Origin: Sambucus nigra
Lineage: Eukaryota > Streptophyta > Magnoliopsida > Dipsacales > Adoxaceae
Reading direction: 5' to 3'
DNA length: 64,000 nt
Assembly: GCA_949130495.1 (NCBI GenBank)
Contig: OX422218.1
Coordinates: forward strand, 41,362,651-41,426,650
In this document: piece after piece, positions 58,601-64,000 of the stretch
Layout: every line of letters begins with the position of its first letter
How positions within the stretch are numbered: the stretch's first letter is position 1
Notes under the pieces: model-generated
Databases searched by the model: none
Seen by the model: the letters and a program-made list of their open reading frames with translations, nothing else
What the model was told of the DNA's origin: nothing
Program-made: the position numbers and the translations under genes

Positions 58601-58603
58601 TGA

Positions 58604-59220
58604 TGTTATAGGTGTGGGATGACCTATAACAACACCTAATGGGCATGATTGATCCCCAAAGGTGGTAGGGATAGGCCTTCGTTATGTGCAAGCGCATTCT
58701 TTTATATCATGTACATGGAAGGGACCATACTTATTTGGAAGTTAGAAACATAGATTTTATTTCCTTATATGTTCATATACTTGAGATGTATAAACTCACA
58801 TGATTATAGAACATTTAATTATATTCGGATTTATAAGAATAATATTTAATCATGGGGTTAATTTGGTTTTGGGATTAGATGCGGTAAGGAGAAATTTCCA
58901 ATCAAGTCAATTTTTATGTAATTGACATTATTCCAAACAAAATGTTTGAGTCATAAAATAGACTTTATATTGTTGATACCATAAGCCCATGAAGTTGTTT
59001 GATGAAGACGTAGCGAAAATGCTTCAAAGATTGGATATATTGTTCAATGATTGTCTTCAAGTTTACCGGGGATCCCGCAGGTATAAATGCGTATTAATTA
59101 TGACTATTTGGAAATATTATAAGGGTTTCTCTTTTTGATTTTAAAATGTTTGGTAATATTTTTCCATATTTTTTTAAGAAAAAATTTCTGAGTTTAATTT
59201 CGTTAGAAGTGATTATGTCT
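58604..59220. other. Unassigned DNA between the two copia gag modules
   Basis: No recognisable coding sequence. It probably contains the start of the LTR of copia copy 2, whose 5' boundary I could not place. Confidence 0.4.
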
Positions 59221-60135
59221 CATTCATAAAATATGATGTTCTCTTTAGAAAGAGGATCAAACGAACATCAAACAATGTTGCTATGCTAAACATAACTAAT
59301 CTCATTAGAACCTCGTTTGAAACTGATTCAAATGAGATTGCATTCTCATTGGAACGAACTAACAATGTCGTTTAAACAAAACGTGATTCTCATTTGAACG
59401 ACCCATGGCATAAAAAATTGTGAAAATTTTATTTAAGGTGTTATGGACACATAATTTTTAAGAACTTTGGGCGAAAAATGACTCTACGCATGTTTACAAA
59501 AGTTTTAAGTCCCAAGATTCACCCTATATGTTTAAAGATCAAAGTTTCATAATTTCGATGCTTTGTGATCTTGAAATTAGGAACCAAAGTTTGTTTCTTT
59601 CATCTCAGGAGAACGTGGTTTGTGCGGTGGACTTCGTTCATGCTATTTGCGGTGTTTGATGGTTGTTGAGCATTATCGATGGATATCGCTACATGCATGC
59701 ACTCGTGCGTTGTGGCAGTTGACGTTGGTAAATTCCTACTTTTCACTATGGAGGAGCAATTGAAGATAAAAGAGCGTCGAGGCTTGTGAGGGATCGAGCC
59801 ATTGTGTTAGTCTACTTTCTATACTTTATAAAATTGTATCATAGTGATTTGTTGGCAAGGACATACGAGGTTTTTCTCTTTGTGGTTTTCCTTGTACATT
59901 GGCATCTTGTGGATTGATTTATCTATTTAATCTACTATCACCCTAAATGGTGAGGGTAAAAAGATAAAATTTAGGAAATTAGTTCCCCATAAGAAAAGTT
60001 TAAAATTGGTGATAAGTTTAAATAGATTAATTTCGTTTAAAGGTTCAATATTTAAAAATTCGAAAACATAAAAATATTGGACTTGTATTTATTTGAAACC
60101 ACGTTGCCTAAGTGTACACCGTATGGGCTTTCTCA
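59221..60135 (+). repeat. 3' part of a copia 5' LTR, copy 2
   Basis: It ends GCTTTCTCA, three bases before a PBS. Upstream, motifs TCGTTTGAAAC, GGAACGAAC, GTCGTTTAAAC and TTTGAACGAC (59310-59402) precede TTTATTTAAGG (59431), the same layout as copy 1 but diverged. The middle has TTTTTCTCTTTGTGG against TTTTTCCCTTGTGG in copy 1. Confidence 0.6.
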
Positions 60136-60138
60136 AAT

Positions 60139-60150
60139 TGGTATCAGATC
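60139..60150 (+). other. Primer-binding site of copia copy 2
   Basis: TGGTATCAGATC, one base from the tRNA-Met complement. Confidence 0.88.
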
Positions 60151-60189
60151 AAGAACACTCAGTTTTTATGTTTTGATCTTCTGTCTTTA

Positions 60190-61070
60190 ATTATGAATTT
60201 TGGAGGTTTTGATGGTTTTAAAACCCCTATTTTTGATGGGCAAGGCTATGCATACTGAAAAATGCTTATGAAGTCAGCACTAGAGGCTATAGATGAGCTG
60301 GTGTGGTTAGTTGTAGTTTAGGGTTGGTCACCACTAGTCACAAGAGATAGAGAGCCAGTTTATTTAAAACTTGTAGAGTCATGGACTTAGGTTGAATGTA
60401 AATTATCACAGTATAATACTAAGGGTTTAAATGTTGTATTTTATCATATCAGCCAAGAGGAATTATGTCGTATTATGACGTGTAAGACATCGAAAGAGGC
60501 TTGGGAGATAATCCAACTCCGCCATGAAGGAACTAATGTTATTAAGGCTTACAAACACAAAAACCTCGCCGCTTAATTTGAAATGATTAAAATGTTAAAA
60601 AGTGATACCTTCGGTGAATTCTACACTAGATTGTCCAACATAGTTAACTCATCGATTAATTTGAGAGAGAAATGACCCGACATTCGAGTGATAAAGAAAA
60701 TATTCAGGTCGTTGCCTAATAACTTTAATCCAAATGTGAGAGTTTTAAATTCTTTGGGTACTTTAGACTCTACGAAACTTGAAGATCTCGTACGTGCCTA
60801 AAAAACATATTAGCTCGACGTATTTACCTCCAACAATTCCACGAATAATGAAAATGGCATAGATTTAAAAGCCCATAAGGAGGAAACACTTGTTTTATAT
60901 GATGAGTACGTCATCGAGTCCGAGGATGTGGCCATGTTGGAGAAGAAATTCATGAAAATTCTCAAATTCCAAAAGCAACCGAAAAATGAAAAAAATGTTT
61001 ATGAACTTTAAAAACAACATGGTCGACCACTTCCCTAAGAATATGAATGATAAACTTAGAGAGGGATAAT
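60190..61070 (+). pseudogene. Copia (SIRE-like) gag, copy 2, decayed
   Basis: Collinear with copy 1: FDGFKTPIFDGQGYAY, LMKSALEAIDELVWL, MTCKTSKEAWEIIQLRHEG, SDTFGEFYTRLSNIVNSSIN and NNFNPNVRVLNSLGTLDS. It has many stops, several from TGG to TAG/TGA type changes. Similarity to copy 1 ends near 61.03 kb before the zinc knuckle, and no protease or pol follows. It is clearly an older relative of copy 1, not a direct duplicate. Confidence 0.85.
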
Positions 61071-61079
61071 TAAACACTA

Positions 61080-63754
61080 TACATATGATAATTAAATATT
61101 TAAATATTCTATATCTAAGATTTAGAATATTTAAACACTATACATATGATAATTAACATTGTTAATAATATCTATAAATCACGTGCTTAGGGTTACCCTT
61201 CGTCTGCGTTGAAACATAACATTATATTAACCATGTGAAGTACACCTTCATTTTACATTGTTGATTTGTCTAAATTTCTTAACATAATATTGGAGAACAT
61301 TTTCTTCAAAATGAGCCCTAATGAATTTTAGAAAAAATCATAGAGACTAATGTCAATTAGTCAATTATCGGCTATTCCAACTTATCACACCATTTTGTTT
61401 TGTTTTGTCTGTTAAAGTTTGTAAGAGTATGAAACATTTTGCATAAATAATGCAATCCAATTATTTGTACAATGCAACTTTTAGTAATATAAAAATATCA
61501 GAATAAAGATTACAGGGGAATTACTTAACCAAAATGAAACAACTGGGAATTCAACTCTTAATAAACCCAAAATTGGATGGCTCAGAATTGTTTCTTACAA
61601 ATAATACATTCGGTGGTATACATAGAATAGACTATTTGTCTTGTTTTATGCCCTTCAGATATTCTAAATCTATAAGCCAAATTAATATTTTAGTACAACC
61701 CATGGGAGTTTGTCAGAGAACTTTGTGAGCCTTCCCATAGTATCTGTTTATAAATGGAGACTGCGATGCAAAAGAAAAATGAAGATATTCAGATATTTGC
61801 TATACCCAATTTCTTGTACTCCCAATGTGAAGATATTTTTATCCGGACATCATCCCTATTGCTTAAATGTGTGTCCGTGTGTGATCCCAAAGCATTGTGG
61901 TTGCTGAATAACCTAATAAAGTATCTAAATACAGGTGGTTTAAGAATTGAGATGTAAAAACTGAAAAGTGTGATAAAATAACAAAGTAATACTTAATAAT
62001 ACCTTCTTATGTGTTCTGGTCCGCAGGGGGGCATCATGAGGTTGATTTGAAGTGTGTCCGGAAGATGCCAGGTGGGCATTTTGTGGGCTAGACGCTGTTG
62101 CATTTGCAAACACCAAAAAACATTAAATATTCAATTTGACTGCCTAGATTGATTATTGAATCGATAAATCCAAGGGGAACATTGTATTGGAATTTATATG
62201 GGAATTCATATGGATTGATATTGTGTTTTCACTATGACAAAAAAAATAATATTTTTTAGGAAAAAATAGGACTACTAGATTTATTATTGTTCACGCTTCT
62301 TTGTTATTCACATGTATAAATTTACACATCACCATGAAATTTGGACAAAACAAAATTTAGTATCAAAACAGAGCTTAATCATTTGGAAAAAAAATAAGTT
62401 TTAAGCTTTAGTGAGGTATGGTTCTAAAATCATGTATACATTTGTTGCCTTACGACTAATACCAATTTAGTTCAACTCGGAGTCACGTCCACATTAACGG
62501 GCAGATTTAATACCATTTACAAAAATTAGAGTCACATCCACAATATTAATTTATTGTATTTATCTCTTTACTGTACATGGAGCATTTGGCAATAATAGAA
62601 TCCCAACGCAATATTATCACGTATTCACTTGATGCCCTTGACTTTGAACCAAAATTTAGTCAATAAAAAATCATATTGTAACAGTGGCATAAAATCATCC
62701 AACTTCAGTTATCACCTCCCCCTATAAAATTACTCTAGCAAGCCAACTTAGGGACATACGTCAATGGTTATGGTTTCATTGAAAAATCAATAACATAAAA
62801 GACTCAAGAGACCTTTACATATCGTAACGTATTTGGTAAATTTTACCATTCCTTACTCAAACCACCACTTTCCAACCCTGCTAGAACCATCAAATTGGAC
62901 CAAAAAAATTACTTCCTAGACCAAATAACACCATTGCATCAACCCACACAAACATATATACAGAGTTTATATGCAAAAGTATTGAACGCGGAGATTGAAA
63001 AATTCCATACATAAGTTTCCATGTATTAATAATATAACTTCTAAATACACTTCATCGTGAAGAAAAAGCTTGATTTGAAATAGCAAAACCTCTTATATAA
63101 ACCCACCTGCAAAAAATTCACACACACAGATGTCTAAATGGCTAAAACCCCTAAAACCATTTTCGGCTTCAATACCTGAGATGTCTATAAAAAAAAATAG
63201 TACATGCAAAAGAAACGGCTTTGTGAGAAACATAACAAGGACGAAGAGATAAGATAGAGGAAGAGAGTGGTGCGAGATATTGGATGAGTAGGTACTAAAC
63301 ACCTGAAAAGACAAATGAAAACAGAAAAAAAATAAAATCAACACCCAACATGAAAACCTAATACATAAATCAAATCTTTACCTTGAGACTTTTAATGATG
63401 AAAACCCCAAAATCACATTTTCTTAACTTTGAGACCCGTAACAATGGAAACATCGATAGATATGACCCGTAACGAAACGTATTGTGTAATACCCGCAAAA
63501 ATACCCCAAATGATGAGAAAAAATTATCTTTTCAAAACAAAATTTTGCAACAATATATCAATAGAAACCATTCGAAAAATAAAAGGAAAAAACGATTAGA
63601 AAAATCTGCAACAAAAATTATCTTCTTCAGAAAAAAAAATCCGCAACAATATATTAATGAACAAAACGATAAAAAGAGGTACATGTCAAAAAAATTAACT
63701 TATTGTTTATCGTACAACCAAAATGGTGAGAAGCTTTGAGACATACAACCAAAA
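61080..63754. other. Unassigned DNA, one exon-like segment
   Basis: No transposon motif or long frame. One short GC-richer block (62003-62094) looks exon-like on the minus strand and is listed separately. Confidence 0.45.
62003..62094 (-). other. Exon-like segment on the minus strand
   Basis: A 92-bp stretch of higher GC than its surroundings is open on the minus strand, with SSPQNAHLASSGHTSNQPHD followed by APLRTRTHKK. It begins after AAATGCAACAG (acceptor-like, with T-rich sequence upstream) and ends AAGAAG before GTATTA (donor-like). I do not recognise the protein and found no partner exon, so it may be chance or an isolated gene fragment. Confidence 0.3.
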
Positions 63755-63921
63755 TAGGGGTGGCAATTCGGGTTAGTCGTGTCATTTTCGGGTCGCGATG
63801 ATTTTGATTTTATTATAAGTTTTGGGTACTCTTAAATCTATACAAGCTAATCGTGTCATGTTCGGGTCATGTTCGGGTTATTACCATAAATGAGTTATCG
63901 TGTCAAAAATTGCTAGCCCTA
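63755..63921. mobile_element. Small hAT-like MITE (about 167 bp)
   Basis: Left end TAGGGGTGGCAATTCGGG; the right end reversed reads TAGGGCTAGCAATTTTTGAC, an imperfect inverted repeat. Inside are CGTGTCAT and TTCGGGTCATGTTCGGGTT words typical of plant hAT-derived elements. Flanks ACCAAAA and GCCAAAA are an imperfect target duplication. Confidence 0.6.
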
Positions 63922-64000
63922 GCCAAAACAATGAGAATACATACAACCAAACATTGAGAAGTGTCATTGATGTTCGTTGTTAAAATGAAAGAAAATCAAA
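63922..64000. other. Window end, nothing recognisable
   Basis: Short AT-rich flank of the MITE. Confidence 0.4.

Noticed and set aside
58421..58603. Arg-Glu repeat frame
   Set aside because: It is created by the GA microsatellite following copia gag.
1..64000. CRISPR arrays, bacterial operons, tRNA or rRNA genes
   Set aside because: No regularly spaced unique-spacer repeats, no ribosome-binding-site-led gene clusters and no cloverleaf or rRNA sequence seen; the tRNA-like matches are retrotransposon primer-binding sites.

Overview
This window looks like repeat-rich nuclear DNA of a flowering plant. It is AT-rich, has no operons or bacterial signals, and every coding segment I can assign belongs to a plant transposable element: Ty3/gypsy of the Tekay-like chromovirus and Tat/Ogre types, Ty1/copia of the SIRE-like type, an L1-type LINE, and hAT- and possibly CACTA-type DNA elements. 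I found no host gene I can defend; one 92-bp exon-like segment on the minus strand near 62.05 kb is the only candidate. The species cannot be named from this sequence.

Layout. 0.87-1.93 kb: decayed LINE (ORF1 zinc knuckle, then endonuclease), followed by a possible CACTA end. 2.4-6.56 kb: unassigned DNA with short repeats and one promoter-like stretch near 5.2 kb. 6.56-8.56 kb: 3' end of a Tekay-like element (family D) with a truncated LTR. 8.57-10.19 kb and 28.4-31.68 kb: minus-strand pieces of a Tat/Ogre-type element (G-patch and protease on the left; gag, leader and LTR on the right). Between them lie a minus-strand copia element (10.2-24.17 kb, itself holding a 3,144-bp solo Tekay LTR of family A and a poly(A)-ended insertion) and the 3' half of a plus-strand Tekay element (family B, 24.18-28.40 kb).

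31.687-53.955 kb is one minus-strand gypsy element (E) with matching 5-bp target duplications TATCT. Its 3' LTR was split by a 10.57-kb Tekay element A (32.833-43.400), whose own 3' LTR was split by a 770-bp hAT MITE (40.055-40.824). Its chromodomain was split by a 2,930-bp solo LTR of family C (44.984-47.913). Subtracting the inserts gives E a native length of about 8.76 kb. E has a PBS, protease, RT, RNase H, integrase and chromodomain but almost no gag. The right end of the window (56.1-61.1 kb) carries two successive copia 5' ends (LTR, PBS, gag) without pol, then unassigned DNA and a small hAT-like MITE.

Two patterns cut across families and are my main findings. First, the long gypsy LTRs of families A, B, C and E carry, at matching places, what looks like a complete intron: a GC or GT donor, a branch-point-like CTGAC, a pyrimidine tract and a CAG acceptor, spanning about 1.6-1.9 kb inside the LTR. 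Second, nearly every LTR family here carries a small array of a family-specific palindromic motif (GATCGATC, GGTCGACC-like, GAATCGATTCGG, ACCGATCYGGT, GGATATT-type and GTTCGAACGA). The sequence differs but the architecture is the same. Both patterns are read directly from the sequence; their function is inference.
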